DNA of 64,000 bases. Origin: an uncultured Pelagibacteraceae bacterium (GTDB lineage: Bacteria; Pseudomonadota; Alphaproteobacteria; Pelagibacterales; Pelagibacteraceae). The stretch spans positions 37,001-101,000 of the forward strand of contig CACHFP010000003.1 of assembly GCA_902579115.1 (NCBI GenBank), read 5' to 3'. The notes beneath the pieces are model-generated. The model saw nothing but the letters and a program-made list of their open reading frames with translations. It had not been told where the DNA came from and searched no databases. The translations under genes were made by a program, and so were the position numbers. This document shows positions 27,925 to 38,437 of this stretch, one piece after another (position 1 is the stretch's first letter; each line of letters opens with the position of its first letter).

Positions 27925-27975
27925 AAAAACCTCCAGTTAATTTTCATGCTAGTTATCATTAGAATTAAAGTTTGT

Positions 27976-28560
27976 CTAGAGAGAAGCTGCTTGAGCTTTT
28001 TTTTCCTCTCTTAATTTAGCTTTTCTTTCTCTTTCAATCCTTCTCTTAGCTTTATCTAAACTTTTTTGGAAGGCCTCCTGGGTGCAAAGAGCTAAAATTA
28101 CAGGGTCTCTGGGTTTTAAATTTGAGAAGTTCCAATAACTTCTTTTTCTAATTAGAGATACCGTTCCTTTTGTGCTTCCAACTAATTTAGAAATCTGTCC
28201 ATCTGTCAATTCAGAGGCATTTTTACATAGCCATAAAATTGCATCTGGACGATCTTGCCTTTTTGATAATGGAGTGTATTTTGGTTTCTTTCTCTCTTTA
28301 ACTTGAACTTCATCATGTTTTTTTATTAAACTTAATTTTTTTGACGGATCTTTAGAACAAGACTCAATTTCCTCTCTAGAAAGTTGTCCTGCTAAAATTG
28401 GATTATACGCTTTTATTCCCTTAGCAACATCTCCATCTGCTATACCTTTGATTTCCAACTCGTGCAAATTACAAAACTCTGCTATTTGTTTAAATGTTAA
28501 GGTTGTGTTCTCTACAAGCCAAACAGCTGTAGCTTTTGGCATGAAAGGGGTATCGGTCAT
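27976..28560 (-). CDS. trcR: DUF1013 / TrcR-like cell-cycle transcriptional regulator
   Basis: MPKATAVWLVENTTLTFKQIAEFCNLHELEIKGIADGDVA; RPDAILWLCKNASELTDGQISKLVGSTKGTV. Confidence 0.85.
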   Translation of the reverse strand: MTDTPFMPKATAVWLVENTTLTFKQIAEFCNLHELEIKGIADGDVAKGIKAYNPILAGQLSREEIESCSKDPSKKLSLIKKHDEVQVKERKKPKYTPLSKRQDRPDAILWLCKNASELTDGQISKLVGSTKGTVSLIRKRSYWNFSNLKPRDPVILALCTQEAFQKSLDKAKRRIERERKAKLREEKKAQAASL

Positions 28561-28564
28561 AATT

Positions 28565-28789
28565 TTATTTTTTTAATCTTAAATTACTAAATTTTTTATT
28601 ATACTTACTCACTCTTCCTTTATCTAAAATTTTTTGAGCTCCACCAGTCCACGCATAATGAGATTTTGGATCAATATCCAATTTTAGAGTATCGTTTTCT
28701 TTACCCCAAGTAGACCTTGTTTCAAATTCTGATCCATCAGTCATTATGACTTTTATCTTGTGATAGTTAGGATGTAAGTTTTTTTTCAT
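28565..28789 (-). CDS. rpmE: 50S ribosomal protein L31
   Basis: [29 protein letters not shown]...[13 protein letters not shown]. Confidence 0.92.
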   Translation of the reverse strand: MKKNLHPNYHKIKVIMTDGSEFETRSTWGKENDTLKLDIDPKSHYAWTGGAQKILDKGRVSKYNKKFSNLRLKK

Positions 28790-28830
28790 GAGCGGTGTTT
28801 TATATTAATAATAGTTTATACTCAATATAT

Positions 28831-29619
28831 TTATTTTTTAATTAATCCCCTCAATTCTTCATGAATAAAGGAGTTAGATGCCAAAATGTTCTTTTTTAAA
28901 GGAAACTTTTCGTCATCTTCAAAAAAATCTACATAACCTCCAGCTTCTTTTAAAATTATGATACCTGCAGCTATATCCCAATAATTAAGCTCTCTTTGCC
29001 AATATCCATCAAATCTTCCACAAGCTACATAAGCAATGTCCAAGGCAGCGCTTCCAAACTTTCTTACATTAGAAACATTTTTTGAGACATTAATATATTC
29101 AGAAAAAATTTTATCTTTAATTTTGCTAGCTCCTTTAGGGCCGCCAGTTACTACGAGAGCATCATCGATTTTCTTTTTATTAGAAACTCTTATTCTTGAA
29201 TTATTGAGGAAAGATCCATTACCTTTTTCAGCGCAAAACATTTCATTCATAATAGGATTAAATATAACACCACATTTAACTTCACTATTTTCCTCATAAG
29301 CAATTGATATTGCAAATTGAGGTATACCATTTAAAAAGTTCATTGTTCCATCTATTGGATCAACTATCCATCTATTATCCAAATTAGATTTATTTATTAT
29401 TCCCGTTTCTTCAGTTACTATCCCGTAATCTGGGTGAGCTTTTTGTAATTCGTCTATTATAATTTTTTCGGTTCTTTTATCTGCTGATGTTACGAAATCT
29501 CCAGGACCTTTAGTTGAAACTTGTAAATTTTCTATTTCTCCAAAATCTCTTATAAGTGATCTTGAAGCTTTCATACATGCTCTTGTTATTAAATTAATTT
29601 GAGGAGAATTTAATCTCAT
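28831..29619 (-). CDS. suhB: inositol monophosphatase family protein
   Basis: TEETG, WIVDPIDGTMNFLNGIP, WDIAAGIIILKEAGG. Confidence 0.92.
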   Translation of the reverse strand: MRLNSPQINLITRACMKASRSLIRDFGEIENLQVSTKGPGDFVTSADKRTEKIIIDELQKAHPDYGIVTEETGIINKSNLDNRWIVDPIDGTMNFLNGIPQFAISIAYEENSEVKCGVIFNPIMNEMFCAEKGNGSFLNNSRIRVSNKKKIDDALVVTGGPKGASKIKDKIFSEYINVSKNVSNVRKFGSAALDIAYVACGRFDGYWQRELNYWDIAAGIIILKEAGGYVDFFEDDEKFPLKKNILASNSFIHEELRGLIKK

Positions 29620-30182
29620 TAGTTGATTCTTTTTACATATTCAAGTGTTCGAGTATCAATAATTATTTTTTCACCGCTTTCTATAAATGGTGGGACATTA
29701 ATTTTAATACCGCAATCAAGAAGAGCAGGTTTATAAGATGATGAAGCTGTTTGATTTTTAATAGCGACATCCGTAGTTTCAATTGTACATTCAATATTAT
29801 TTGGTAACTCAATTGATATCGGCTTATCTTTCATAAAAGAAATTGTAACTTCTAAATTTTCTTTTAATAATTTATACTGTTCTCCAGCTATAGATTTCGA
29901 TATTTCCACTTGTTCATAAGTATTGTTATCCATAAAATGGCAACTATCTCCATCTAAGTACAAAAAATTAAATTTTTTTTCATCAACTTCTGCTTTTTCT
30001 ACTGTTTCGCTTGATCTAAATCTTTCATTTAGCTTTGTACCTTTGATAACACTTTTTAATTCTACCTGATTAAAAGCCCCACCTTTCCCAGGCTTAACAT
30101 GTTGAGTTTTAAGAACATTCCAATAGTCATTTTTATGTTCAATTATCATTCCAGGTTTAATTTCAATAGCAGTTATTTTCAT
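29619..30182 (-). CDS. efp: elongation factor P
   Basis: NVLKTQHVKPGKGGAFNQVELKSV; YKPALLDCGIKINVPPFIESGEKIIIDT. Confidence 0.93.
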   Translation of the reverse strand: MKITAIEIKPGMIIEHKNDYWNVLKTQHVKPGKGGAFNQVELKSVIKGTKLNERFRSSETVEKAEVDEKKFNFLYLDGDSCHFMDNNTYEQVEISKSIAGEQYKLLKENLEVTISFMKDKPISIELPNNIECTIETTDVAIKNQTASSSYKPALLDCGIKINVPPFIESGEKIIIDTRTLEYVKRIN

Positions 30183-30781
30183 TTGAATTTTCTAATTGCA
30201 AGTTCCGGTTTTAATTTGGGGTTATCCCAAATAAAACTTGATATTGCAATATATTTTGCTCCTGCTCTTATTAATTTTTTGTAATTTTTATTGTTTACTC
30301 CACCTATTGCCACAATAGGTTTTTTTACGTTCTTTTTTGCCCATCTCAAAATATTAAGATCGGCTTTTATTGCATTTTGCTTAAGTTTGGATTTAAAAAA
30401 AGATCCAAAAGCAATATAAGTTGCATTATTTTTTATTGCATTAGTTGCAAGTTTTTTTGAGTTATGACATGTAATACCAAATATTTTGTTTTTGAGTTTT
30501 TTTCTAGCCTTTGAGAACGATCCATCGTGTTGACCCATATGACATCCATCAGCGTTTATTTTCGATGCTAAAATAAAATTATCATTAATGATAAACTTAA
30601 CTTTATGCTTAGTGGTAATTTTTATAATTCTTTTAGATAAATTAATAAGTTTTTTTTGACTCAAATTTTTTAATCTTAATTGAAAAAACTTCACATTCTT
30701 AAAAGACAATACTTTATCTAAACTAGCGAAGAAATTCTGATCAATTTTATTAGGTGAAATTAAGTATACTAATTTCTTCAA
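30179..30781 (-). CDS. thiE: thiamine phosphate synthase
   Basis: FFQLRLKN, FIINDN, GCHMGQHD, GITCHN, YIAFGSFF, PIVAIGGVN. Confidence 0.85.
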   Translation of the reverse strand: MKKLVYLISPNKIDQNFFASLDKVLSFKNVKFFQLRLKNLSQKKLINLSKRIIKITTKHKVKFIINDNFILASKINADGCHMGQHDGSFSKARKKLKNKIFGITCHNSKKLATNAIKNNATYIAFGSFFKSKLKQNAIKADLNILRWAKKNVKKPIVAIGGVNNKNYKKLIRAGAKYIAISSFIWDNPKLKPELAIRKFK

Positions 30782-30786
30782 ATGTT

Positions 30787-31803
30787 TTAGGCCGCAAATT
30801 CTTTCTCTAATTCTTCAGACCACTCCCCTTTAGATGACAGACCATTCATTTTAGCTCTATGGTTAAAGGCTTTTTGAATATTTTCTGTATTTTCTTGATT
30901 TTTTCCAAATTCCTTTAATGCACTTGCTTGCAAACCTCTTCCATAAGAGAAAGTAATTAAAAAATTACTATCATTTATTTTGTTTATTTCATTAAGATTT
31001 TTACTGGATTCAATTTCAGACTGACCGCCCGATAAAAAAGCAATTCCAGGAACATCACTTGGAACATTTTTTTTTAAGCAGTCTAAAGTTTTTTTTGCAA
31101 TTTCTTCTGCATTAGATTTATCTTTACACTCCGAGCCAGGTATAACCATATTAGGTTTTAGAACAGTTCCTTTCAAATCAACTTTATGTATTTCTAGTTC
31201 GTTATAACACTCATTAAGTACATTTGTTGTAACTTGATAGCATTTATCAATGTTATGCGAACCATCCATCAAAACTTCTGGTTCGACTATCGGCACCATT
31301 TTATTTTCTTGGACTAAAGCAGCGTATCTTGCTAATGCGTGGGCATTAGACTTAACAGATTGGGCAGATGGAAATTTATCTGAAATTTTATAGACAGCTC
31401 TCCATTTTGTAAATCTCGCACCTAAATCATAATATTCTTTTAATCTTTCGCGTAAACCATCTAAACCTTCTGTTACAGTTTCATCACTAGATCCAGCAAG
31501 AGGTTTAGCACCTCTATCAACTTTTATTCCTGGCACAGCTCCATGTTTAGATATTAATTCTGGAATTGATGGTCCAAAGGTAGTTTTTTGTCTTATTGTT
31601 TCATCAAATAAAATTACTCCCCCAATAAAATCTTTCATAGCACTTGAGTCAAAAAGTGTTTGTCTAAAATTTAGTCTATTTTTTTCTAAATTTTCAACAT
31701 TTATACTTTTAAATCTTTTAGCTATTGTTCCAGTGCTTTCATCTGCAGCAAGGATACCTTTTCCTTTAGCGCACATTTTTTTAGCTATTTCATTTAACGT
31801 CAT
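30787..31803 (-). CDS. fbaB: class I fructose-bisphosphate aldolase
   Basis: GKGILAADESTGTIAKRF; KWRAVYKI; VEPEVLMDGSH; FLSGGQSE; FSYGRGLQ. Confidence 0.93.
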   Translation of the reverse strand: MTLNEIAKKMCAKGKGILAADESTGTIAKRFKSINVENLEKNRLNFRQTLFDSSAMKDFIGGVILFDETIRQKTTFGPSIPELISKHGAVPGIKVDRGAKPLAGSSDETVTEGLDGLRERLKEYYDLGARFTKWRAVYKISDKFPSAQSVKSNAHALARYAALVQENKMVPIVEPEVLMDGSHNIDKCYQVTTNVLNECYNELEIHKVDLKGTVLKPNMVIPGSECKDKSNAEEIAKKTLDCLKKNVPSDVPGIAFLSGGQSEIESSKNLNEINKINDSNFLITFSYGRGLQASALKEFGKNQENTENIQKAFNHRAKMNGLSSKGEWSEELEKEFAA

Positions 31804-31812
31804 AGCGGTTAT

Positions 31813-33003
31813 TTATTTTAAAACACTTATACCAGGCAAGTCTTTTCCTTCTAAGTACTCTAAAAATGCTCCTCCTGCTGTTGATAAGTGGGAGAAAGTA
31901 AGTTTGTCACTACTTTTATTTATTGCTGCGAGAGTGTCTCCACCTCCAAGAATAGATATTAAAGATTTTTTAATAGTATTTTTAGAGATATTTTCTGCAA
32001 TCGATAATGTGCCTTTTAAGAAGTTCTTATTTTCAAAATAACCAGCTGGTCCATTCCACAAAACAGTATTTGACTCGTTAATTTTTTTTTGAATTTTTTT
32101 TATTGTTTTGAATCCGATATCTAAAATTATTTCATTTTCTAGAATCTCATCAAGATTTTTATTTATACCGGTTCCTTCATAGTCTGTTCCTACCATGCAA
32201 TCTTCAGGTATTAATATTTTACAATTATGTTCCTCTGCTTTTTTATAAATATTTGCTATTATTTCTTTTGTATTTTTTTCAATTAAAGATTTACCAACTT
32301 TTAAACCCTTATGAACGAAGAAATTATTAGCCATTGCTCCAACAATTACTAAATTGTTTATTTTTTTTATAAGATTAATAATAACATTAATCTTTGTAGA
32401 AATTTTTGATCCTCCGATAATACAAGTGACTGGTTCTTTTTTATTTTTTACTATAAGATTTAATGCCGTTATTTCTTTTTTAAACAATGGACCAGCATAA
32501 CTTTTTTTTATAAATTTTGTTATGCTATGTACAGAAGCTTGTTTCCTATGGGAGCATGAAAATGCATCATTAATATAAATGTCCCCAAGTTCACCTAACT
32601 TTTTTGAAAAATCTTGGCTATCTTCGGCTTCTTCTTTAAAAAATCTGATATTCTCAATTAATATTACCTCTCCACCTTTTAGATGAGAAAATTTTTCTTT
32701 AGTTTCAACATCAAAAGTTCCTCTAAAAAAATAAACATTAGTTTTAAGCGCATCTTTGAGATATTTGTAGATAGGTATTAAAGACAGGTGAGGGACATTA
32801 ATTCCTTTTGGTCGACCTAAATGACTAATAATTATAATTTTTGCTTTTTTTTTAATTAGTCTATTTATAAAAGGTAAACATAAAGTTATTCTTGTGTCAT
32901 CTCTTATAACATTGTCTTTAATTGGAACATTAAAATCTAATCTAAGAATTATCTTTTGATCTTTGATTTCTAAATCGTCAGGAAAGAAATTTATTTCGCC
33001 CAT
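31813..33003 (-). CDS. pgk: phosphoglycerate kinase
   Basis: LRLDFNVP, SHLGRPKG, INDAFSCSHR, GGSKISTK, NGPAGYFE, GGGDTLAAI. Confidence 0.95.
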   Translation of the reverse strand: MGEINFFPDDLEIKDQKIILRLDFNVPIKDNVIRDDTRITLCLPFINRLIKKKAKIIIISHLGRPKGINVPHLSLIPIYKYLKDALKTNVYFFRGTFDVETKEKFSHLKGGEVILIENIRFFKEEAEDSQDFSKKLGELGDIYINDAFSCSHRKQASVHSITKFIKKSYAGPLFKKEITALNLIVKNKKEPVTCIIGGSKISTKINVIINLIKKINNLVIVGAMANNFFVHKGLKVGKSLIEKNTKEIIANIYKKAEEHNCKILIPEDCMVGTDYEGTGINKNLDEILENEIILDIGFKTIKKIQKKINESNTVLWNGPAGYFENKNFLKGTLSIAENISKNTIKKSLISILGGGDTLAAINKSSDKLTFSHLSTAGGAFLEYLEGKDLPGISVLK

Positions 33004-33012
33004 CGACTTCTC

Positions 33013-34995
33013 TCACTCTCTCAATTTTTTTTGAATAAAATTTGTTATATCTTCCTCTGACAATTTAAAATGTTTGTAAACTTCTTTATAGGGAGCACTT
33101 TCACCAAATTTATCTATACCTAAATTGGCACCTTTATTTTTAATATATTTTTGCCAAGACATTATACTTCCAGCTTCTAATGTGATGATCAATGAGTTTT
33201 CTTCTAAAATTTCTTTCCGGTAATCTTCGGGTTGTTTATCAAAAAGCTCCATACATGGCATTGAAACTACTTTTGAATGGATATTGTTATCTTTAAGTAG
33301 ATTTTGAACTTTTAAGGCAAGTTCTACCTCAGTACCAGAAGCAATTAATGTTACATTGCTCTCGTGCGAAGTTAAATTAACCACATATGCTCCTTTTTCA
33401 CATTTGTTCTCTTTAGAATTGCTTGGATTGATGTAAGGAACTTTTTGTCTCGATAATGCAATCGCACTTGGGGTACTTTCACTTTTTAAAGCTATTTCCC
33501 AACATTCAAATGTTTCATTAATATCTGCTGGCCTGAAGACATTTAAATTCGGAATTGCTCTCAACCCAGAAAGTTGTTCTACAGGTTGGTGAGTAGGACC
33601 ATCTTCACCAAGACCAATCGAGTCATGTGAAAAAACATAAATTACTTTAAGACCCATTAAACCAGAGAGCCTTATAGAGGGTTTACAATAATCTGAGAAT
33701 ATTAAAAATGTTCCACCATAAGGTATTATACCCCCATAAAGCGCTAAACCATTCATAACTGCTGCCATACCATGTTCTCTAACTCCGTAATGAATATAAT
33801 TTCCATTAAAATTTTTAGAGTTTATAATTTTAGAATTATTTGTTTTTGTATTATTAGAACCACTTAAATCTGCAGAACCACCTATTAATCCAGGAAGAAA
33901 AGCAGAAATTTTTTCTATAGCAGCCATCGAGCATTGTCGTGTAGCTAAACTTGGCTTAGATTCAAAATATTTATATTTTTCTTGACGAATTAAATTTTCT
34001 AAACCGTTCAAATCCAATTTCTCATTAGCACCGTTAAGTTCATTTATTAGTTTAGGATTTTTTTTATTTACTGTTTCAAGCCATTTATTTTCCAGTTGCT
34101 CACCCTTGTTACCTATATTTCTCCATTCATCTAGTATTTCTTGAGGCACTTCAAATGGCTGGTTGTTCCATTTTAGTTTTTTTCTCACTAAAGCTATTTC
34201 TTCGTCTCCTAAAGGAGAGCCGTGAGAGGAAGCTTTACCAGATTTATTAGGTGATCCAAATCCTATTATAGTTTTACAAGATATTATTGTAGGTTTTTTT
34301 GATTTTGATGCTTTCGTGATCGCTTTTGAAATTTGTTTTTCATTGTGACCGTTTATTTCTAAAAAGCTCCAACCGTATGACTCAAATCTTTTTTTGTAAT
34401 TATCTGAAACACTAAGCGAGGTTGAACCATCAATTGAAATTTTATTGTTGTCAAAAAAAACTATTAAATTTTTTAATTTTAGATGCCCAGCTAGACTCAT
34501 TACTTCATGACTAATACCCTCCATAAGATCACCATCGCTTGCTATCACGTAAGTTTTGTTGTTGATTACAGCTGATCCAAACTTCTTTTTAAAAATCTCT
34601 TCAGCTATTGCCATACCTACAGAATTACCCAACCCCTGACCTAGTGGTCCCGTAGTAGTCTCAATCCCAGTTCCTTTTTTATATTCAGGATGACCAGCGC
34701 AAATCGAATTTAGTTGTCTAAAATTTTTGATATCTTCAACAGAAACAGATTTATAGCCAGTTAAATATAACAAAGAGTACAGTAGCATCGAACCATGACC
34801 AGCAGATAAAATAAATCTATCTCTATTAATCCAATCTGGATTTTTTGGATTAAACCTGAGGTGGTATTTAAACAAAACAGTAGCAACATCTGCCATACCC
34901 ATTGGCATGCCAGGATGGCCGGAATTGGCTTTTTGAACAGCGTCGATAGATAAAAATCTTACTGCGTTAGCTAATTGATTTAAATTTACAGTCAC
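33013..34995 (-). CDS. tkt: transketolase
   Basis: [54 protein letters not shown]. Confidence 0.95.
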   Translation of the reverse strand: MTVNLNQLANAVRFLSIDAVQKANSGHPGMPMGMADVATVLFKYHLRFNPKNPDWINRDRFILSAGHGSMLLYSLLYLTGYKSVSVEDIKNFRQLNSICAGHPEYKKGTGIETTTGPLGQGLGNSVGMAIAEEIFKKKFGSAVINNKTYVIASDGDLMEGISHEVMSLAGHLKLKNLIVFFDNNKISIDGSTSLSVSDNYKKRFESYGWSFLEINGHNEKQISKAITKASKSKKPTIISCKTIIGFGSPNKSGKASSHGSPLGDEEIALVRKKLKWNNQPFEVPQEILDEWRNIGNKGEQLENKWLETVNKKNPKLINELNGANEKLDLNGLENLIRQEKYKYFESKPSLATRQCSMAAIEKISAFLPGLIGGSADLSGSNNTKTNNSKIINSKNFNGNYIHYGVREHGMAAVMNGLALYGGIIPYGGTFLIFSDYCKPSIRLSGLMGLKVIYVFSHDSIGLGEDGPTHQPVEQLSGLRAIPNLNVFRPADINETFECWEIALKSESTPSAIALSRQKVPYINPSNSKENKCEKGAYVVNLTSHESNVTLIASGTEVELALKVQNLLKDNNIHSKVVSMPCMELFDKQPEDYRKEILEENSLIITLEAGSIMSWQKYIKNKGANLGIDKFGESAPYKEVYKHFKLSEEDITNFIQKKLRE

Positions 34996-35038
34996 TTTTA
35001 ATAACCTATATAGACTTAAACTAAGTATATCAATATTA

Positions 35039-35047
35039 TGATATAAT
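35039..35047 (+). promoter_or_regulatory. putative extended -10 promoter TGATATAAT
   Basis: TGnTATAAT ending 5 nt before the ATG at 35053. Confidence 0.4.
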
Positions 35048-35052
35048 ATTTT

Positions 35053-35376
35053 ATGAGTATAATTGAAAAGAAAGAAAAAAATTTAAATCAGTTAATTAAT
35101 AAACTTAATTCTTTAACTTTAACTTATTCACAACCAACATACGAGATAGAAAAAATTAAAACAGAAAAAAATGAAATATTGATTCAAAAAAATCAAATAG
35201 AAAAAAAAAACCAAGAATTAATGAGAGAGCACAAGTATCTGAAGGAAAAAATTAATAGTTTACGATTAACAAATGAGAAAAATTCAGAACTAGAGGAAAA
35301 TTTTAATCAAGAGATTGAGGAATTAAGCAAAGAAACTGAAAATTTATTTACTGAAATTGAAAAATGGCAAATATAA
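35053..35376 (+). CDS. coiled-coil protein upstream of zapA
   Basis: Heptad-rich 107 aa ORF overlapping zapA. Confidence 0.7.
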   Translation: MSIIEKKEKNLNQLINKLNSLTLTYSQPTYEIEKIKTEKNEILIQKNQIEKKNQELMREHKYLKEKINSLRLTNEKNSELEENFNQEIEELSKETENLFTEIEKWQI

Positions 35377-35810
35377 ATATTAAATTTAACAATAAAGACT
35401 ATCTACTCTCTTGCGACGATGGACAAGAGGAGTCGCTTAAAAAATTAACTAAATTTTTAGACAAAAAATACACAGAGCTAAAAGATAAGTTAGGAAATAT
35501 AGGGGAAAATAAATTATTACTTATTACTACAATCCAACTCATTGATGAGTACTTTGACTTAAAACAAAAAATAACTCAACAAAAGGCAAAGTTAGATGAA
35601 ATTTCTAATAAATTCAAAGAAATTAGATCTTTAGCAATTGAGTACAAGAAAGATAAAGACTCTGAAATTCAAAATCTTAACCAAGAATTGGAAAAATTTA
35701 AAAAAACTATTGAAGCGAATAACAATCTCTATGAGTCTATGTTAGATAAAACTACACAATCACTTGAGAAAATAATATCAAATACAGAGTCTCTATCTAA
35801 AATACAGTAG
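35364..35810 (+). CDS. zapA: cell division protein ZapA
   Basis: [32 protein letters not shown]...LLITTIQLIDE; next to fau. Confidence 0.8.
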   Translation: MANINIKFNNKDYLLSCDDGQEESLKKLTKFLDKKYTELKDKLGNIGENKLLLITTIQLIDEYFDLKQKITQQKAKLDEISNKFKEIRSLAIEYKKDKDSEIQNLNQELEKFKKTIEANNNLYESMLDKTTQSLEKIISNTESLSKIQ

Positions 35811-36356
35811 ATGGATAAAAAAGGATTAATTAGAAGAAAGTACTCTTTAAAGAGAAAAAAGAATTATTTTGAAATTAGTAAATCTTTCTTCAATCCATTG
35901 GTAAAACTTATTAAAACTAAAAAAATTAAAAAGATTTCTTTGTATTTTCCAAATTCTTATGAAGTAAACTTACTTAAAATTTTCGAACTTAAATATTTTA
36001 AAAAATTTAAATTTTTACTCCCAATTATTAAAGAAAATCAATTGATGCATTTTCATGAATGGCAATATCAAGAAATTTTATTTGTAAATAAATATGGAAT
36101 ACTCGAGCCATTAAATTCAAAAATAATAATACCAGATCTAATCTTGGTACCTTTGTTGGCTTTTGATAAAAATAAAAACAGGATTGGTTATGGTAAGGGT
36201 TACTACGACAGATATTTAAATAGATACTTGAAGATACACAAAAAAATCATAACAGTTGGTGTTGCATTTTCTTTTCAAAAACATCATAACCTCCCGATAA
36301 ATAAAAATGATTTTAAATTAGATTATATCATTACTGAAAAAGGTATTACTGAATGA
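35811..36356 (+). CDS. fau: 5-formyltetrahydrofolate cyclo-ligase
   Basis: IIPDLILVPLLAFDKNKNRIGYGKGYYDRYL. Confidence 0.88.
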   Translation: MDKKGLIRRKYSLKRKKNYFEISKSFFNPLVKLIKTKKIKKISLYFPNSYEVNLLKIFELKYFKKFKFLLPIIKENQLMHFHEWQYQEILFVNKYGILEPLNSKIIIPDLILVPLLAFDKNKNRIGYGKGYYDRYLNRYLKIHKKIITVGVAFSFQKHHNLPINKNDFKLDYIITEKGITE

Positions 36357-37159
36357 AAATTCTAGTTCTTGGAGACGTTATAGGCTCATCGGGTAGAAAA
36401 GCGCTTAAAAAAAATCTAAACAATATAATTAAAAAAAATGAAATAAATTTTACAATTATCAACGGTGAAAATTCTGCTGATGATGGTAAGGGAATTACAA
36501 AAGATATAGCTGAAGAGTTTTTTTCTCAAGGGATAGATGTCATTACATCAGGCAATCACATTTGGGATAAAGAGGAAACAACAAAATATATTGAAACTGA
36601 AAATCGACTTTTAAGACCTGCAAACTTAGTAGATGGTTCTCCGGGAAAAGGTTATGGAATTTTTTATTCAAAAGATAAAAAATATAAAGTAGGTGTAATT
36701 AATCTTATGGGAAATATTTTTATGAGAAAAACAGAAGATGTCTTTATAGCCGCAAAAGATATAATTAAAAAAATAATACTAAAAAAGAATGTTGATTTTT
36801 CTGTAGTTGATTTTCATGGAGAAATTACAAGTGAAAAAATGGCTATCGGGCATTATCTAGATGGTTTTACAACTTGTGTAGTTGGAACACATACTCATGT
36901 GCCTACGGCAGATACTAGAATTCTTGAAAAAGGAACGGCATATCAAACTGATATTGGAATGTGCGGCGATTACAATTCAGTAATTGGGATGAATAAAGAA
37001 AATTCAATAAAAAGATTTTTTAAAGATAAAAATGCAGTTAAACATTTTCCATCAGAGGGATCTGGAACCTTATCAGGAATAGTTGTGCATGCAGATGAAA
37101 AAACTGGTTTAGCAAAAAATATTTCAAGGGTAATTGTTGGCGGATCACTAATAGATTAA
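36353..37159 (+). CDS. YmdB-family metallophosphoesterase
   Basis: ILVLGDVIGSSGRKAL, INGENSADDGKGIT, TSGNHIWDKEE, VVGTHTHVPTAD. Confidence 0.9.
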   Translation: MKILVLGDVIGSSGRKALKKNLNNIIKKNEINFTIINGENSADDGKGITKDIAEEFFSQGIDVITSGNHIWDKEETTKYIETENRLLRPANLVDGSPGKGYGIFYSKDKKYKVGVINLMGNIFMRKTEDVFIAAKDIIKKIILKKNVDFSVVDFHGEITSEKMAIGHYLDGFTTCVVGTHTHVPTADTRILEKGTAYQTDIGMCGDYNSVIGMNKENSIKRFFKDKNAVKHFPSEGSGTLSGIVVHADEKTGLAKNISRVIVGGSLID

Positions 37160-37161
37160 TT

Positions 37162-37884
37162 ATGGCAGGACATTCTCATTGGGCAGGCATTAAACATAAA
37201 AAAGGAAGAGCAGATAAAGAAAAATCAAAAATTTTTTCTAAACTTTCAAGAGAAATTACTGTAGCAGCCAAATTAGGAGATAAAGACCCCTACATGAACC
37301 CAAGACTCAGAACGGCTATTCAAGCTGCAAAGCAAGCCAACATGCCAAAAGATAATATTTCTAGAGCAATCAGCAAATCTGAATTATCAGGAGATAAAAA
37401 TTATGAAAATTTAAGATATGAGGGATTTGGACCTTTTAATATTGCTTTGATTATCGAAACTTTAACAGACAATAAAAATAGATCAGCATCGAGCATAAGA
37501 ACAATATTACAAAAAAACGGAGGAAGCCTTGGAGAGTCAGGTTCTACTAAACATATGTTTAATAATTATGGGATTATTCATATTGAAAAAAATAAAATTA
37601 GCGATGAAGATGCTTTTGATATTGCTATCAATTTTGGAGCCAAAGATTGCATGAGTACAAATGGATTTCATGAAATAATTACAAAAAAACAGGACTTTTA
37701 TAAAATAAAATCTGAATTTGAAAAAAAAGTTAAGTTTTGTGATTATACCGCCATTGAGTGGAGAGCTCATAACTACTTAAAATTAAATAAAGAACAGAGT
37801 AAAAAAATGATAGATGTGCTAAATGCATTAGAAGCGTTAGATGATGTACAAAACATTTTTATGAACGCCAAATTAGAAGATTAA
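37162..37884 (+). CDS. yebC: YebC/PmpR family protein
   Basis: MAGHSHWAGIKHKKGRADKEKSKIFSKLSREI. Confidence 0.95.
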   Translation: MAGHSHWAGIKHKKGRADKEKSKIFSKLSREITVAAKLGDKDPYMNPRLRTAIQAAKQANMPKDNISRAISKSELSGDKNYENLRYEGFGPFNIALIIETLTDNKNRSASSIRTILQKNGGSLGESGSTKHMFNNYGIIHIEKNKISDEDAFDIAINFGAKDCMSTNGFHEIITKKQDFYKIKSEFEKKVKFCDYTAIEWRAHNYLKLNKEQSKKMIDVLNALEALDDVQNIFMNAKLED

Positions 37885-37887
37885 AAT

Positions 37888-38379
37888 ATGAAGATAGTTG
37901 GAATAGACCCAGGACTCAGCGGAGCAATTGCAATAATAGAGGATAATAAAGTTGTTGGTATATTTGACATGCCCGTAATGGCAGAAGGAAAAAAAAACAA
38001 AAGACAATTAAATAGTGCCCAACTAGTTAATATTATCAAAGATAATACAAATATGAATGAGGAAATCGTGGTTATAGTTGAACAGGTAAATGCTATGCCA
38101 GGTCAAGGTGTAACAAGTATGTTTAACTTTGGCCAAACTTTTGGAGCAATTAAAGGAGTTTGTGCTGCTTTAAAACTACCAATTTTTTTTGTAAGACCTT
38201 CTAAATGGAAAAAGCACTTTGAGTTAATTAATTCCTCTAAAGACTCCAGTAGAACTAAAGTTATTGAGATGTATCCATCTTTATCAAATCAGCTCGCAAA
38301 GAAAAAAGACGTCAATAAATCTGATGCTATTTTAATAGCAAGGTTTTATAGCGAGACAAGAGCAAAAGATAATAATTAG
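37888..38379 (+). CDS. RuvC-like Holliday junction resolvase (phage-type subfamily)
   Basis: VGIDPGLSGAIAII...VEQVNAMPGQGVTSMFNFGQTFGAIKGV...WKKHF...KSDAILIARF. Confidence 0.8.
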   Translation: MKIVGIDPGLSGAIAIIEDNKVVGIFDMPVMAEGKKNKRQLNSAQLVNIIKDNTNMNEEIVVIVEQVNAMPGQGVTSMFNFGQTFGAIKGVCAALKLPIFFVRPSKWKKHFELINSSKDSSRTKVIEMYPSLSNQLAKKKDVNKSDAILIARFYSETRAKDNN

Positions 38380-38437
38380 CAATTATTTAATAAAAAAAAG
38401 CCAAATTCATGACACATTCTAAAAGTATTCAACCTTA

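Noticed and set aside
35800-35820. 6S RNA between zapA and fau, its usual proteobacterial neighbourhood
   Set aside because: zapA stop (35810) and fau start (35811) are contiguous; there is no room for an RNA gene.
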